Notes: generated by a model from the sequence alone, not told the origin. DNA of 64,000 nt from an uncultured Eubacteriales bacterium (GCA_934444365.1 CAKSCM010000003.1:124001-188000); one strand, 5' to 3'. Counted from the first letter of the stretch, positions 10,561 through 19,679 are shown. Numbers and translations: made by a program.

Positions 10561-11409
10561 ATGTCGTCTGTAATCGGACGAAAAAAAGATAAGGGTGGGC
10601 ATAAGGGTCGCGGATTAAAAGCCTTTGCGGCCTTGGTGTTATTGCTCACTCTTTTTTGGGCTTTTGAAAACTTCACCTTTCACATAAATGAAGCGACGGT
10701 TAAAAGCGATAAGGTAACCGAAAAAATTAAAATTGCCCTGCTTTCGGATTTACACGGAGCCGTTTACGGCAAGGATAATTCGATACTTTATAAGGCTGTT
10801 GAGAAAAAATCTCCCGATTTAATCTTTGTTACGGGAGATATGTATTCGTCTACGAGTCCCGGTACAAGTGTGCGGGTCGAGGAGTTTATCGCTTCGCTGA
10901 CCGATATAGCGCCGGTTTATTTTGTGCCTGGCGAGCATGATAATAACGACGATTTCATGCGTTCGCTTGCCGAGGACGGCGTAAACGTCATGACCTACAA
11001 AACCGAAGATATAACGGTAAACGGCAACGATGTTTCAATCTACGGGATCGATAATGTCTATTTCGGCCCGAATTTTGATTTAAAGCGAGAATTTACCCTT
11101 GATAAAAACCGGCTTAATTTATTGCTTGCTCATATTCCGAACAAAAAGGCTTACAAAAAATTCGGCGTCGACATGGCCTTTTGCGGCGATACTCACGGCG
11201 GAATGATTCAGCTGCCGATAATAGGGCCGGTCGTTTTCGACGGAGAGCTTTTTCCCGAGTTAAGAGGAAACAGTGAGGAAATAACCGACAAGGGACTTTT
11301 CGATTACGGAGATTTTAAAATGTATGTTTCGGCAGGGCTCGGGAATTTTCCCGTTGCGCTCAGGTTTTTTAACCGACCCGAGCTCGACATTATAACAATT
11401 GAGCCGTAA
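10561..11409 (+). CDS. Membrane-anchored metallophosphoesterase
   Basis: A calcineurin-like phosphoesterase, 282 residues. A basic N-terminus is followed by one hydrophobic segment (about 21-38), so the enzyme is probably anchored with its catalytic domain outside. Metal motifs: LSDLHG, TGDMY, PGEHDN (replacing the usual GNHD) and GDTHGG. ATG 10561 is chosen because an AAAGGGAG ribosome site lies just upstream, although the frame is open from 10363 inside rsmI. Relatives include UDP-2,3-diacylglucosamine hydrolase-like and YkuE-like proteins; the substrate is unknown. Confidence 0.86.
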   Translation: MSSVIGRKKDKGGHKGRGLKAFAALVLLLTLFWAFENFTFHINEATVKSDKVTEKIKIALLSDLHGAVYGKDNSILYKAVEKKSPDLIFVTGDMYSSTSPGTSVRVEEFIASLTDIAPVYFVPGEHDNNDDFMRSLAEDGVNVMTYKTEDITVNGNDVSIYGIDNVYFGPNFDLKREFTLDKNRLNLLLAHIPNKKAYKKFGVDMAFCGDTHGGMIQLPIIGPVVFDGELFPELRGNSEEITDKGLFDYGDFKMYVSAGLGNFPVALRFFNRPELDIITIEP

Positions 11410-11446
11410 GGCTTATGTAAGTCCGGAAAAATAATGATAAAAAAGA

Positions 11447-11484
11447 ACAAAAGACGGAGAACAAAAATGTCCTCCGTCTTTTTT
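11447..11484. terminator. Intrinsic terminator between convergent genes
   Basis: AAAGACGGAG (11450-11459) pairs with CTCCGTCTTT (11472-11481), with T-rich flanks on both strands. It sits between the plus-strand phosphoesterase gene and the minus-strand acetyltransferase gene and can serve both. Confidence 0.88.
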
Positions 11485-11488
11485 GAAT

Positions 11489-12016
11489 TTAAAGCGCCTT
11501 TTCGAGACAGACGAGATTTATTCCGTCTAAGCCTTCAAATGTGCAGGGAATGATCCCGCTTTCGGTAAATCCGAGCTTTTTATACATGGCTCTTGCCTTG
11601 GTGTTGAGGGCGTTTGTGTCCATCCTGAGTGCCTTGCATCCGTGCTTTACGGCATATTCCTCGTAGAATTTTATAAAGGTCTTGCCGATTCCCTGTCCGG
11701 TATATTCGGGGTCGACCGAAAGGGTGTGCAGCACCATTACCTTATCCGGCTCGGCCGGAGTTTTCCAGTTGCACAGATTATATGTATCCACCTGGATTTT
11801 ATTTATTATTGCGCTGGCTGCCGGCTTTTTATCGTCGGTTTCGAAAATAAACATATCGCCGCGTTTAAGGGCGGCCTCGGCGGTTTTGCGTGTGGGATAT
11901 ATTCCGCGCCGCCAGCCGGTCGTCTCGGCACCTGATTCTATGGCGTCGTGCACATGCTCGTAAATTAGCTCCAAGGCGTCTATGTCAGACGGCACGGCCT
12001 TTCTTATCTCAGACAT
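11489..12016 (-). CDS. GNAT-family N-acetyltransferase
   Basis: A 175-residue acetyl-CoA-dependent N-acetyltransferase. The acetyl-CoA loop is seen in the segment VDPEYTGQGIGKTF, and the C-terminal half has the RAMYKKLGF motif of the fold. It is the last gene of an amino acid ABC transporter operon, 21 nt after the ATPase gene. That position suggests, but does not show, that it acts on an imported amine or amino acid. Confidence 0.85.
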   Translation of the reverse strand: MSEIRKAVPSDIDALELIYEHVHDAIESGAETTGWRRGIYPTRKTAEAALKRGDMFIFETDDKKPAASAIINKIQVDTYNLCNWKTPAEPDKVMVLHTLSVDPEYTGQGIGKTFIKFYEEYAVKHGCKALRMDTNALNTKARAMYKKLGFTESGIIPCTFEGLDGINLVCLEKAL

Positions 12017-12037
12017 TTTTCCTCCTTATTATACTCG

Positions 12038-12793
12038 TCATTGGCTGAATTTGCTTAAAAACAGCCTTGTGCGTTCATTTTGGGGATTGTTTATAACATC
12101 CTTTGCGTCGCCGCTTTCGATAACTACGCCGCCGTCCATAAAGATTATTCTGTCGGAAACATCGCGCGCAAATGCCATTTCGTGAGTTACAATTACCATG
12201 GTCATATCGGCTGCCGACAGGTCTTTTATGACCTTTAATATTTCGCCGGTAAGCTCCGGATCGAGAGCGCTTGTAGGCTCGTCGAAAAACAATATATCCG
12301 GGTTAACAGCCAAAGCCCTTGCAATGGCCACACGCTGCTTTTGTCCGCCCGAAAGCTCGCACGGATAGGCGTTTGCCTTGTCTTCAAGTCCGACCTTTTT
12401 AAGCAGTTTAAGAGCGGTTTCCGCCGCCTGCTTTTTGTCGTTTTTTAGCACCGAGACGGGGGCCAGCGTTATGTTTTCGAGCGCCGTCATATGAGGGAAT
12501 AGATTAAAATTCTGGAATACAAGCCCGAAACGCTTTTTTATTCGCTTTATCTGCTCGCCGGTCGCATAAATCGGTTTGCCGTTTACGGTTTTTACAAGGG
12601 CATCGCCGGAATACTTGATTTCGCCACCCGAGACCGTCTCAAGCATAGTCGCGCATCGCAAAAGGGTAGATTTCCCGGACCCCGACGGGCCTATTATCGA
12701 CACCGTTTCGCCCTTATCCACCTGTAACGATATATTTTTGATTATTGCAGTGTCGCCGAAGCTTTTGCAAAGATTGTTGATTTCAAGCAGCAT
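12038..12793 (-). CDS. Polar amino acid ABC transporter, ATP-binding protein
   Basis: The cytoplasmic ATPase of a GlnQ/HisP-type importer, 251 residues. Walker [10 protein letters not shown], signature LSGGQKQR and Walker [15 protein letters not shown] are all intact. It follows the permease gene by 11 nt. Together with the permease and binding protein upstream it makes a complete importer. Confidence 0.93.
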   Translation of the reverse strand: MLLEINNLCKSFGDTAIIKNISLQVDKGETVSIIGPSGSGKSTLLRCATMLETVSGGEIKYSGDALVKTVNGKPIYATGEQIKRIKKRFGLVFQNFNLFPHMTALENITLAPVSVLKNDKKQAAETALKLLKKVGLEDKANAYPCELSGGQKQRVAIARALAVNPDILFFDEPTSALDPELTGEILKVIKDLSAADMTMVIVTHEMAFARDVSDRIIFMDGGVVIESGDAKDVINNPQNERTRLFLSKFSQ

Positions 12794-12804
12794 TTTTATT
12801 CACC

Positions 12805-13458
12805 TCAGTTCTTGTAGTAGGCGAGCTTTTTCTCGATTCGCTCCATTATAAAGGCCACAAGGTAGTTGAATATGTAGTAAAAAACTCCGGCCGCAAGGTA
12901 GGGGAGCATATTGGTTTCTCTTGAGGCAAGCTGTTTTGAAATGGTAAACATCTCGGTAACGCCGATTGCAAAGGCAAGCGACGTGTCCTTTACAAGGGTT
13001 ATTATTTCGTTGGTTATAGAGGGTAAGGCACGTTTTATAACCTGAGGAAGTATTACCTTGAAGAAGGTCTGGGTAGTAGTAAGACCGAGCACCTGAGCCG
13101 CCTCGTACTGACCCTTTTCCATCGATTCTATACTGCCGCGGTAGATTTCGGCAAAATATGCGGCGTAGTTGATAACAAAGGCAATTATTGTGGCCGGGAA
13201 CATATACGACGCCGACAGCCTTATTCCGAATATAAGGTAAGGCCCGAAATAAACTATCAGCAATTGCAGCATTAAAGGGGTTCCCCGCATTATGGAAATG
13301 TAGATTTTTGTTATAATTCGTACTACGGGATTTTTGGTCATGCGCCCGAAGGAAATAATCATTCCCAGCGGCAGTGAAAACAAAAGGGTAAGAAGAAAAA
13401 TCTCAAGGGTTGTAAGCATTCCCTCGCCGAGCTCGGCGGCTATTTGAAAAAAACTCAT
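12805..13458 (-). CDS. Polar amino acid ABC transporter, permease
   Basis: An inner-membrane permease of the HisM/GlnP family, 217 residues from the chosen start. It contains the conserved permease segment (SMEKGQYEAAQVLGLT) and a GTPLMLQLL motif typical of polar amino acid systems. The frame is open to 13506, but ATG 13458 has a GGAG ribosome site about 8 nt upstream and is followed directly by the first hydrophobic helix. Confidence 0.91.
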   Translation of the reverse strand: MSFFQIAAELGEGMLTTLEIFLLTLLFSLPLGMIISFGRMTKNPVVRIITKIYISIMRGTPLMLQLLIVYFGPYLIFGIRLSASYMFPATIIAFVINYAAYFAEIYRGSIESMEKGQYEAAQVLGLTTTQTFFKVILPQVIKRALPSITNEIITLVKDTSLAFAIGVTEMFTISKQLASRETNMLPYLAAGVFYYIFNYLVAFIMERIEKKLAYYKN

Positions 13459-13651
13459 AATAAACTCCGAAAATTTTATGTGTTGAAAAAATGCCAAAAC
13501 CGGCAATGCCCGAAAGCTTTGCAGCAGGCGTTGTCGGTTGGCGGTATTTTTGTGGTTTTATCGAATCTGAGCGCATTGGTTTTAATCCTTTTGCAAGGAG
13601 ACCGAATCTCGCGTTTGTTCGATTATAAAGCATTTAATTAAAATTAGCAAC

Positions 13652-13676
13652 AACATCATTGTTAATCGATGATGTT
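13652..13676 (-). terminator. Hairpin between binding protein and permease genes
   Basis: AACATCAT (13652-13659) pairs with ATGATGTT (13669-13676). Read on the minus strand it is followed by a T-rich tract. A second small GC hairpin (GCTCG/CGAGC near 13684-13700) lies closer to the binding protein stop. Such hairpins can reduce read-through, giving more binding protein than permease. The T tract is not ideal, so this may be an attenuating or mRNA-stabilising stem. Confidence 0.5.
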
Positions 13677-13719
13677 ATCGCCGGCTCGTTTTGCCGAGCA
13701 ATCGAAAAAAGAGGTAAAG

Positions 13720-14511
13720 CTACTTGATTATAACGCTGTTTTCAAGCTCCCATTTCTTGGCGATCTCGAGGAACTTGCCGTCCTTCATCATCTCGTCAAG
13801 GGTGGACTGGACCTGATCTCTTAATTCGGTATTGCCGAGCTTGAAGCCGATTCCGTATTTTTCGCTGGAGATCTTTTCGCTTAAAATTTCAAATTTATCG
13901 GCTCCGCGGCTCTTTATCTGATATTCGGCAACGCCGATATCCATTGCAACGGCGTCGGCCGCTCCGGATTCGAGGTTTAAAAAGGCGGTGTTGTATTCGG
14001 GAACGCGCTGAAGAGCTTTGAAGGAGGCTGTAAGGGCAAGAAGGGTGTCATTGTCCTCCTCGCTCGTAAGGGCCGATTCTGCCGATGAGTCGGTCTGCAC
14101 AACAACGGTTTTGCCTGCAAGATCTGAAAGGGCCGATATCCCGTCGCCCTTTTTGACCACTATTACCTGTGAATTGTCAACATACGGATCGGACCAGGTG
14201 TATTTATCCTCACGTCCGTTTATGGTGAATCCGTTCCAGATGCAGTCGATCGTTCCGGAATTAAGCTCAAAATCCTTTGAGTCCCAGTCAATCGGCTTTA
14301 AATTTATCTCCCATCCCCGTCGGGAGGCGACCTCCTTTGCAAGGTCAATGTCAAAGCCTACATAGTCGTTGCCGTCCTTGTAGCCGTAGGGCGGAAAGCT
14401 TGCGTCAAAGCCTATTGTAAAGGTCTTTTTCGATGCCTGCTCGTTGCCGCAGCCTGCAAGGGCGAGCATGGCCGTTAAAACGGCAAGTATAAGTGCAATT
14501 ATTCTTTTCAT
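13720..14511 (-). CDS. Amino acid ABC transporter, substrate-binding lipoprotein
   Basis: A type 3 (family SBP_bac_3) periplasmic-type binding protein, 263 residues. The N-terminus is a lipoprotein signal with lipobox LAGC near residue 21, so the protein is anchored outside the membrane. The TIGFDASFPPYGYKDG and GFDIDLAKEVA segments are typical of polar amino acid binders. First gene of the four-gene operon ending with the acetyltransferase. Ligand unknown. Confidence 0.93.
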   Translation of the reverse strand: MKRIIALILAVLTAMLALAGCGNEQASKKTFTIGFDASFPPYGYKDGNDYVGFDIDLAKEVASRRGWEINLKPIDWDSKDFELNSGTIDCIWNGFTINGREDKYTWSDPYVDNSQVIVVKKGDGISALSDLAGKTVVVQTDSSAESALTSEEDNDTLLALTASFKALQRVPEYNTAFLNLESGAADAVAMDIGVAEYQIKSRGADKFEILSEKISSEKYGIGFKLGNTELRDQVQSTLDEMMKDGKFLEIAKKWELENSVIIK

Positions 14512-14561
14512 AATGTCCTCCGTACAACCAAGGTAAATGGTTTCTTAAATTTCGCTTTTGT

Positions 14562-14590
14562 ATTGTAGCACATTATCACGCTAAAGTAAA
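14562..14590 (-). promoter_or_regulatory. Sigma-A-type promoter of first ABC operon
   Basis: On the minus strand TTTACT (14585-14590) and TACAAT (14562-14567) are separated by exactly 17 nt, upstream of the binding protein gene. Just upstream lies the motif ATGCATTTTTT (14612-14622 read on minus), also found near the second ABC operon. Confidence 0.65.
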
Positions 14591-14746
14591 TAGCAATTTT
14601 AAAATTTGTCGAAAAAATGCATTGAGTCCGGTAATTTGTTTTTTTCTTTGGATAAAATGCAAAACAACAAAGTTTTTTAACGGAGCCAAGCATAGATGAA
14701 TAGACTGAAAAATGAAAGAAACCTGTTTTTTGAAGGAGGAAAACAT

Positions 14747-15838
14747 GTGATAAACGAAATAATGACATCAAGTCCTGTGTTTTTTATGGGAGCATCGTCC
14801 GGAGCCGGCTTTTACAGTTGTTTTGACGATATATATGATGCCGACAGGGGAGACAGGGCCTTTATACTGAAAGGGGGGCCCGGAACCGGCAAATCCACCC
14901 TGATGAAGCACATAGCACAGAGCCTTTGCAAAAAAGGGGAGATGTGTGAATTCGGCATTTGTTCAAGCGATCCCGAATCGCTCGACGTTGTTAGGTTTGA
15001 AAAATCCTCGGTTGTAATATGCGACGGGACCTCTCCGCATACAATGGACCCGAAATATCCCGGCGTATGCGAAAACATAGTGGCGCTCGGAGATTTTTTC
15101 GATATAAACAAGCTTAAAGAAAACGGGGATGAAATAATAGCCCTTACCAAGGTGAATTCGGCTCTTCATAAAAAGGCCGGAAGATATCTTGCGGCGGCGG
15201 CCTCCCTGGCTCAGGACAGCTATTCAATCGCCTGCAGCGCTGCCGATTCGGACGCAATAAACGCCTTTTCGCTCCGACTTACACAGGCGCTTATTCCCGA
15301 GGCTGCAGAGTCTGATGAGCCGCCGCGTCAGGTGCGCCGATTGCTTTCGGCCGTTACCTCAAAGGGACATATTTTTCTGAAAAACACCCTCGGCGTTATG
15401 TGTGACAGGGTGGTTTTAATCGAGGATGAATACGGGGTTGTCTCATCGGCCGTGATGAACAGTGTTGTGTCGGCCGCTTATCAAAACGGGTACGATACGG
15501 TGATTTGTCCGTGTCCTTTATGTCCGGCTAAAAAAATCGATCATATAATAATACCGGAATTAAGGCTCGGATTCTCGACGACGAACCGATATCTGACCGC
15601 CGGAGAGCATTGCGGCAGAATAACGCATGCGAGGCGATTTATCGATACGGAGGCGCTCAAAAAGTACCGGCAGAGGCTGAGCTTTAATAAAAGGGCCATG
15701 CTCGAATTGCTTGACGGAGCATACCTGAGCATGAAGGATGCCAAAAGCATACATGATGATATTGAGTTTTACTACACCTCGGCCATGGATTTCTCCAAGG
15801 TGGAGCAACTTGAAAAAAGGATCCTTTCTCAGATCTGA
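14747..15838 (+). CDS. P-loop ATPase/nucleotide kinase-like protein (PRK06851-type)
   Basis: A 363-residue P-loop protein resembling the PRK06851 family found in spore-forming Firmicutes. The Walker A motif GGPGTGKST lies near residues 43-51, followed by the family segments CSSDPESLD and MDPKYPGV. The role is not established. GTG 14747 is preferred to the upstream frame start at 14696 because a strong GAAGGAGGA (14732-14740) is 6 nt upstream; ATG 14762 is an alternative. It lies alone on the plus strand between two minus-strand ABC operons. Confidence 0.8.
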   Translation: MINEIMTSSPVFFMGASSGAGFYSCFDDIYDADRGDRAFILKGGPGTGKSTLMKHIAQSLCKKGEMCEFGICSSDPESLDVVRFEKSSVVICDGTSPHTMDPKYPGVCENIVALGDFFDINKLKENGDEIIALTKVNSALHKKAGRYLAAAASLAQDSYSIACSAADSDAINAFSLRLTQALIPEAAESDEPPRQVRRLLSAVTSKGHIFLKNTLGVMCDRVVLIEDEYGVVSSAVMNSVVSAAYQNGYDTVICPCPLCPAKKIDHIIIPELRLGFSTTNRYLTAGEHCGRITHARRFIDTEALKKYRQRLSFNKRAMLELLDGAYLSMKDAKSIHDDIEFYYTSAMDFSKVEQLEKRILSQI

Positions 15839-15984
15839 GTGTTTGTTCGCCGGTTTTCGGATATTTGTACCGTGCGGATTAAAAAGCACACGGATTAAAA
15901 ATGCCGATAATTCAATCGGCCGTTTTAATACCCGGCACAGCCTAAAGATGTATTAATAATATATATGAATAATAAAACGAAGAT

Positions 15985-16019
15985 CCCCGTCGGATACCAA
16001 AAAGCGGAATCCGGCGGGG
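15985..16019. terminator. Bidirectional hairpin terminator
   Basis: CCCCGTCGGAT (15985-15995) pairs with ATCCGGCGGGG (16009-16019) with a single G-T wobble. It is placed between the convergent P-loop ATPase gene and the end of the second ABC operon. Confidence 0.75.
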
Positions 16020-16049
16020 AAACTTTTGTGTGTTTTTTAAAATTCTAAA

Positions 16050-16700
16050 TTACGATACCGTGACCCATGTATCCGACTTCGGAAGATAGACCTTAGAAAA
16101 TGACAGCTCTTCGCTTTTTGTAACCTTATGTATATCCGAAATCTTCAGCGTTTTATTGCTCTGGCGTTCAAGAATCAGCCGCCATACCGATATATTGTCA
16201 TCATCGGTTTTTAGCCTGTAATAAAGCAGAATCGGGTTTTCGCTGTCGATTACCTTTATATCGGAGGCAAAGGACTTTTTGCTGTAGTTATCGGGAATGA
16301 CCTGATCGCCTGTCTGGTAGCTTATTTCGCCGTCCTTATAAATGGCGAAATCGCCGAAATCAGAAGCGGAGACTTCATCCTTTATATCCTCGTCAAGCAG
16401 GGGGGATAGGGTATCCATCAGCTCCTTTGAATCCTTTTTACCGAGAAGATACTCGGCGTGCGCTTCGACGCATTCCTCGGCTAAAAGCTCATACCTCGTG
16501 TTTACCGTAACGTTATACGAGAACAGCATAAATGCGCTTACTATAACAAAGACCACCGCAACGGTAATCGTGTTTTTTATGTTGCAGTGCCTGCCTTCGG
16601 GGACGGTTTTCGGAAAGCATTTTTTTAAATTAAAAAGGATCAGCGGCACCGCGATGAGCGCCCACACGCCGATATATACCCAAAGTGTAGTTTTCATCAT
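16050..16700 (-). CDS. Two-helix membrane protein of unknown function, distal gene of ABC operon
   Basis: I do not recognise this 216-residue protein. It has two hydrophobic segments (about 5-24 and 43-63), then a soluble, mixed-charge domain of about 150 residues, probably outside the cell and beginning near the YNVTVNTRYELL segment. It starts 1 nt after the ATPase stop, so it is translationally linked to the second amino acid transporter. A role connected to transport is inferred from position only. It could start at either of two adjacent ATGs (16700 or 16697). Confidence 0.7.
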   Translation of the reverse strand: MMKTTLWVYIGVWALIAVPLILFNLKKCFPKTVPEGRHCNIKNTITVAVVFVIVSAFMLFSYNVTVNTRYELLAEECVEAHAEYLLGKKDSKELMDTLSPLLDEDIKDEVSASDFGDFAIYKDGEISYQTGDQVIPDNYSKKSFASDIKVIDSENPILLYYRLKTDDDNISVWRLILERQSNKTLKISDIHKVTKSEELSFSKVYLPKSDTWVTVS

Positions 16701-16701
16701 C

Positions 16702-17424
16702 TTAAAGCACCTTACTCAAAAAGTCTTTTGTACGAGGCTTTTGCGGAGAGCCGAAGATTTCCTCGGGTGTGCCTTCCTCGTAGATTATTCCTTCCTCCAT
16801 AAATAAGACCCGGTCGCTTACCTCGCGCGCAAAGCCCATCTCATGGGTTACGACCACCATGGTCATTCCGCTGTCGGCAAGCTGCTTCATAACCTCGAGC
16901 ACCTCGCCTACCATTTCGGGGTCGAGTGCGCTTGTAGGCTCGTCAAAAAGCATTACCTCGGGATTCATGGCGAGCGCCCTGGCAATAGCAACGCGCTGCT
17001 TTTGTCCGCCCGAAAGACGGTTCGGATATGTATCGGCCTTTTCGGCCAGACCGACGCGCTCGAGTAATTCTTTTGCCTTTGCCTCGGCATCGCTCTTGTT
17101 CATTTTAAGAACCTTTATGGGAGCTAAAGTTATATTGTCGAGCACGCTCATATTCGGAAAAAGATTAAATTGCTGGAACACCATTCCGACCCTTGTGCGG
17201 AGCGAATCGATGTTTTTTATATTCTCTATAACCGGTATTCCGTCAATAAAAATCTCGCCCTTGGTGGGCATCTCAAGCAGGTTTATGCACCTTAAAAAGG
17301 TGGATTTACCCGAGCCGGAGGGGCCGATAACGCATACGACCTCGCCCTTTTTTATATCGGCGTTTACACCCTTTAAGACCTCAAGCTCGCCGAAGTATTT
17401 ATGTAAATTTTCAACCTTAATCAC
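16702..17424 (-). CDS. Polar amino acid ABC transporter, ATP-binding protein
   Basis: A GlnQ-type ATPase with Walker [10 protein letters not shown], signature LSGGQKQR and Walker [15 protein letters not shown]. The frame is open to TTG 17445, but GTG 17424 gives the family-typical start ([11 protein letters not shown]) and overlaps the permease stop by 8 nt, so coupling is likely. Downstream it is almost fused to the unknown two-helix protein. Confidence 0.92.
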   Translation of the reverse strand: MIKVENLHKYFGELEVLKGVNADIKKGEVVCVIGPSGSGKSTFLRCINLLEMPTKGEIFIDGIPVIENIKNIDSLRTRVGMVFQQFNLFPNMSVLDNITLAPIKVLKMNKSDAEAKAKELLERVGLAEKADTYPNRLSGGQKQRVAIARALAMNPEVMLFDEPTSALDPEMVGEVLEVMKQLADSGMTMVVVTHEMGFAREVSDRVLFMEEGIIYEEGTPEEIFGSPQKPRTKDFLSKVL

Positions 17425-18127
17425 TTCGTTTGAGCCTTCTTTCAAATTTATTTACACCGGCCGCGAGGGTTGTTGTAAGCACAAAATACAAATACGCAAC
17501 GAAAAGCGGTGCGAAGTAGGCGTCGTATGTGCCGGCTATTATCTGCATGCTGGCCTTGTTTACGTCGGTTATTGCGATGTATCCGGCGATTGACGTTTCC
17601 TTAAGAAGCACTATAAACTCGTTGCCGAGCGCCGGAAGCACGTTCTTTACGGCCTGGGGAAGTATAATGCTCAGCATGGTCTGTCTGTTGTTAAGTCCGA
17701 GCGAACGGCCGGCCTCGGTCTGTCCGCGGTCGATGGACTGAATACCGCTGCGTATAATTTCGGCGACGTAAGCCGCTGAGTTAAGTCCGAATGCAAATGA
17801 AGCGGAAACGATCGGCGGCAGAGCGTCCTGAAGAATAATATAGTAAACAATTATAAGCTGAACTACCATAGGGGTTCCGCGTATCACCGAAATATAGGCC
17901 GATGCAAAGGTGTAAAGCGCGCCCTTGCCCTTTATACGGCAGATGGCAAGCAGTATTCCGAGCACAACGCCTATTACACAGGCTATAACCGTTATTTCGA
18001 TTGATACCGCAAGGCCTCTGACCAGCATCATATACCTTGAGCTTTTTATAATACTAAGGTAAAAGCTGTTTGAAAAGGCGTATATGATGTTGAAGAAAAA
18101 ATCATACACGGCGGAGAAAAAGCCCAT
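17417..18127 (-). CDS. Polar amino acid ABC transporter, permease
   Basis: A 236-residue permease of the HisM/GlnP family with several hydrophobic helices, the GTPMVVQLI motif, and the conserved segment [15 protein letters not shown]. It overlaps the ATPase gene by 8 nt. A stable hairpin separates it from the upstream binding protein gene. Confidence 0.92.
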   Translation of the reverse strand: MGFFSAVYDFFFNIIYAFSNSFYLSIIKSSRYMMLVRGLAVSIEITVIACVIGVVLGILLAICRIKGKGALYTFASAYISVIRGTPMVVQLIIVYYIILQDALPPIVSASFAFGLNSAAYVAEIIRSGIQSIDRGQTEAGRSLGLNNRQTMLSIILPQAVKNVLPALGNEFIVLLKETSIAGYIAITDVNKASMQIIAGTYDAYFAPLFVAYLYFVLTTTLAAGVNKFERRLKRSD

Positions 18128-18156
18128 TTAAACATCTCCCGAAAAATAAGTTTAAA

Positions 18157-18203
18157 GGGCGGAGATAAGCCGACAAGACGGTTTGCGGGCTTTATCTCCG
18201 TCC
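18157..18203 (-). terminator. Hairpin between binding protein and permease genes
   Basis: GGGCGGAGATAAGCC-type left arm (from 18157) pairs with GGGCTTTATCTCCGTCC (to 18203). Read on the minus strand the stem is followed by an interrupted T-rich tract. Position and form are like the hairpin at the same place in the first ABC operon and would lower expression of the distal genes. Confidence 0.65.
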
Positions 18204-18224
18204 TTGAAAATTTGCTGTAAAGGA

Positions 18225-19052
18225 TTACTTCTCAGGTGCTACGTCAGCGTCGGCCGACTGGTCAGCGCCCTGATCATCGATGTAATTCGAGATTATCTCA
18301 TCTACCTTGCCGGAAGCCATAAGCTCCTTAAGAGCGCCGTTTATTTTGCCGAGCAGCTCGCTGTCGCCCTTTTTAACGGCGAGAACGTATTCCTCGGCGT
18401 CAAACTGTCCGTCGATGAGCTTGGTGGTGCTGTATTTGTTGGCAAGAACCTTGGCGGGAGCGTTATCGATAACAACCGCATCGAGATTTCCGTTTACAAG
18501 ATCCTGAACGGCAAGCATGGCGTTGTTGTAGCCCCTTACGTTCTGTTCGCCGCAGATTTCGGCGGCAACGGTAAGTCCGGTGGTGCCGGTCTGTCCGCCG
18601 ACACTCTTGCCCTTTAAGTCTTCCTTGGTGGCTATTGTGCTGTCGGCAGGAACAATTATGCTCTGGCTTGCATTGTAGTAGGTGTCGGAGAAATCCATGC
18701 TTTCGGCACGGTCGGGATTTGCGGTAAGTCCGGCAGCAATGCAGCTTATGGTCTGGATATCAAGAGCGTTGGGAAGGGCTTCGAAATCCATGTTCTTTAT
18801 TTCGATTTCCATGTCGAGCTTATCGGCGATGGCACGCATGATGTCCATATCAATGCCGACAAACTTATCGTTTTCGATGTACTCAAAGGGGGAGAATTCG
18901 GCGTTGGTGCCGACTATAAGCTTCTGCTTTGCGGTCGACGATGTCTGTGATCCGGAATTCTCGTTGTCCTTTTTGTCTCCGCATCCGGCAAAGCAGGAAA
19001 GAGCCATGAGCACTGCCGTTACCAGTGCTGCAATTTTTAAATAGCGTTTCAT
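18225..19052 (-). CDS. Amino acid ABC transporter, substrate-binding lipoprotein
   Basis: A family 3 binding protein of 275 residues with a lipoprotein signal (lipobox FAGC near residue 24), then an acidic linker and the GTNAEFSPFEYIENDKF and GIDMDIMRAIADKL segments. The C-terminal tail is rich in Asp and Ala. It heads the second transporter operon. Ligand not predictable from sequence; a polar amino acid is likely. Confidence 0.93.
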   Translation of the reverse strand: MKRYLKIAALVTAVLMALSCFAGCGDKKDNENSGSQTSSTAKQKLIVGTNAEFSPFEYIENDKFVGIDMDIMRAIADKLDMEIEIKNMDFEALPNALDIQTISCIAAGLTANPDRAESMDFSDTYYNASQSIIVPADSTIATKEDLKGKSVGGQTGTTGLTVAAEICGEQNVRGYNNAMLAVQDLVNGNLDAVVIDNAPAKVLANKYSTTKLIDGQFDAEEYVLAVKKGDSELLGKINGALKELMASGKVDEIISNYIDDQGADQSADADVAPEK

Positions 19053-19089
19053 TGTATAAAATCTCCTTCAAATCGTTTAATTTACATTG

Positions 19090-19117
19090 ATTATACATCC
19101 GTTTTTCAAAAAGTCAA
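19090..19117 (-). promoter_or_regulatory. Sigma-A-type promoter of second ABC operon
   Basis: On the minus strand TTGACT (19112-19117) is followed 16 nt later by a perfect TATAAT (19090-19095), about 40 nt upstream of the binding protein ATG. Confidence 0.75.
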
Positions 19118-19157
19118 GCCTTTTTACGTATTTTTATTTAAAAAAATGCAAAAACAA

Positions 19158-19181
19158 TGAATAATATGCATTTTTTATGCA
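19158..19181. promoter_or_regulatory. Palindromic operator-like sequence (ARG-box-like)
   Basis: TGAATAATATGCA (19158-19170) overlaps the palindrome TGCATTTTTTATGCA (19167-19181). The layout resembles tandem ArgR boxes (TGAAT-AT-rich-ATTCA) but the spacing is off by one base in each half. It lies about 40-65 nt upstream of the -35 of the second ABC operon. The ArgR assignment is a guess. Confidence 0.3.
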
Positions 19182-19292
19182 TTTAGCCGTTATTTACTTG
19201 ATTTTAAGCGGAAGTAAGGGTAAAATAGGTTAGGAAAATTAGAATTTAAAAGTATCATTGGCCGGGAAAAGGCGACTTGCGAGGGTGATTTT

Positions 19293-19607
19293 TTGTTTTT
19301 CAATCGAAAAAATAAGAAGAAAAATACCGACAGCGAACGAATTCTCGAAAAGATCAACGGCCGTTCGATAAAATATGCATCTGCCCGCGATGAGTACGGA
19401 GTGGAATGTATAATATGTAAAGACGGCCGCATTATTGTAACCGAAAGCGAAATTGTTGTTCGCTGCGGCGCGGGCGATGTTTTTTGCGTTGCGCGCGAAA
19501 CGGCGGCGGTCGGTGAGCTGATGAGCCTGGAGGGTGTAAGGATCGAAGGCGAAAAGGACGGGACAAGACGGTGCGTCACTGCCTTTTACACCTATTACAG
19601 GAAATGA
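19293..19607 (+). CDS. Small conserved-looking protein of unknown function
   Basis: I do not recognise this 104-residue soluble protein. It starts at TTG 19293, 5 nt after GAGGGTG (19281-19287). The N-terminus is very basic (NRKNKKK), then come alternating beta-strand-like segments (ECIICKDGRIIV, EIVVRCGAGDVFCVA). The pattern of short strands and glycine turns looks like a small beta domain. It stands alone on the plus strand upstream of the pyridoxamine-kinase gene. Confidence 0.65.
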   Translation: MFFNRKNKKKNTDSERILEKINGRSIKYASARDEYGVECIICKDGRIIVTESEIVVRCGAGDVFCVARETAAVGELMSLEGVRIEGEKDGTRRCVTAFYTYYRK

Positions 19608-19679
19608 CCCGGCTTAAAAAAGCTGATTACGATAATCAAATGCGGTAATTAATAATAAACCAAAAGCGGTGACATAATA

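Noticed and set aside
9903..10676. 257-codon open frame on the minus strand
   Set aside because: Opposite rsmI and the phosphoesterase start; both plus-strand genes are well supported.
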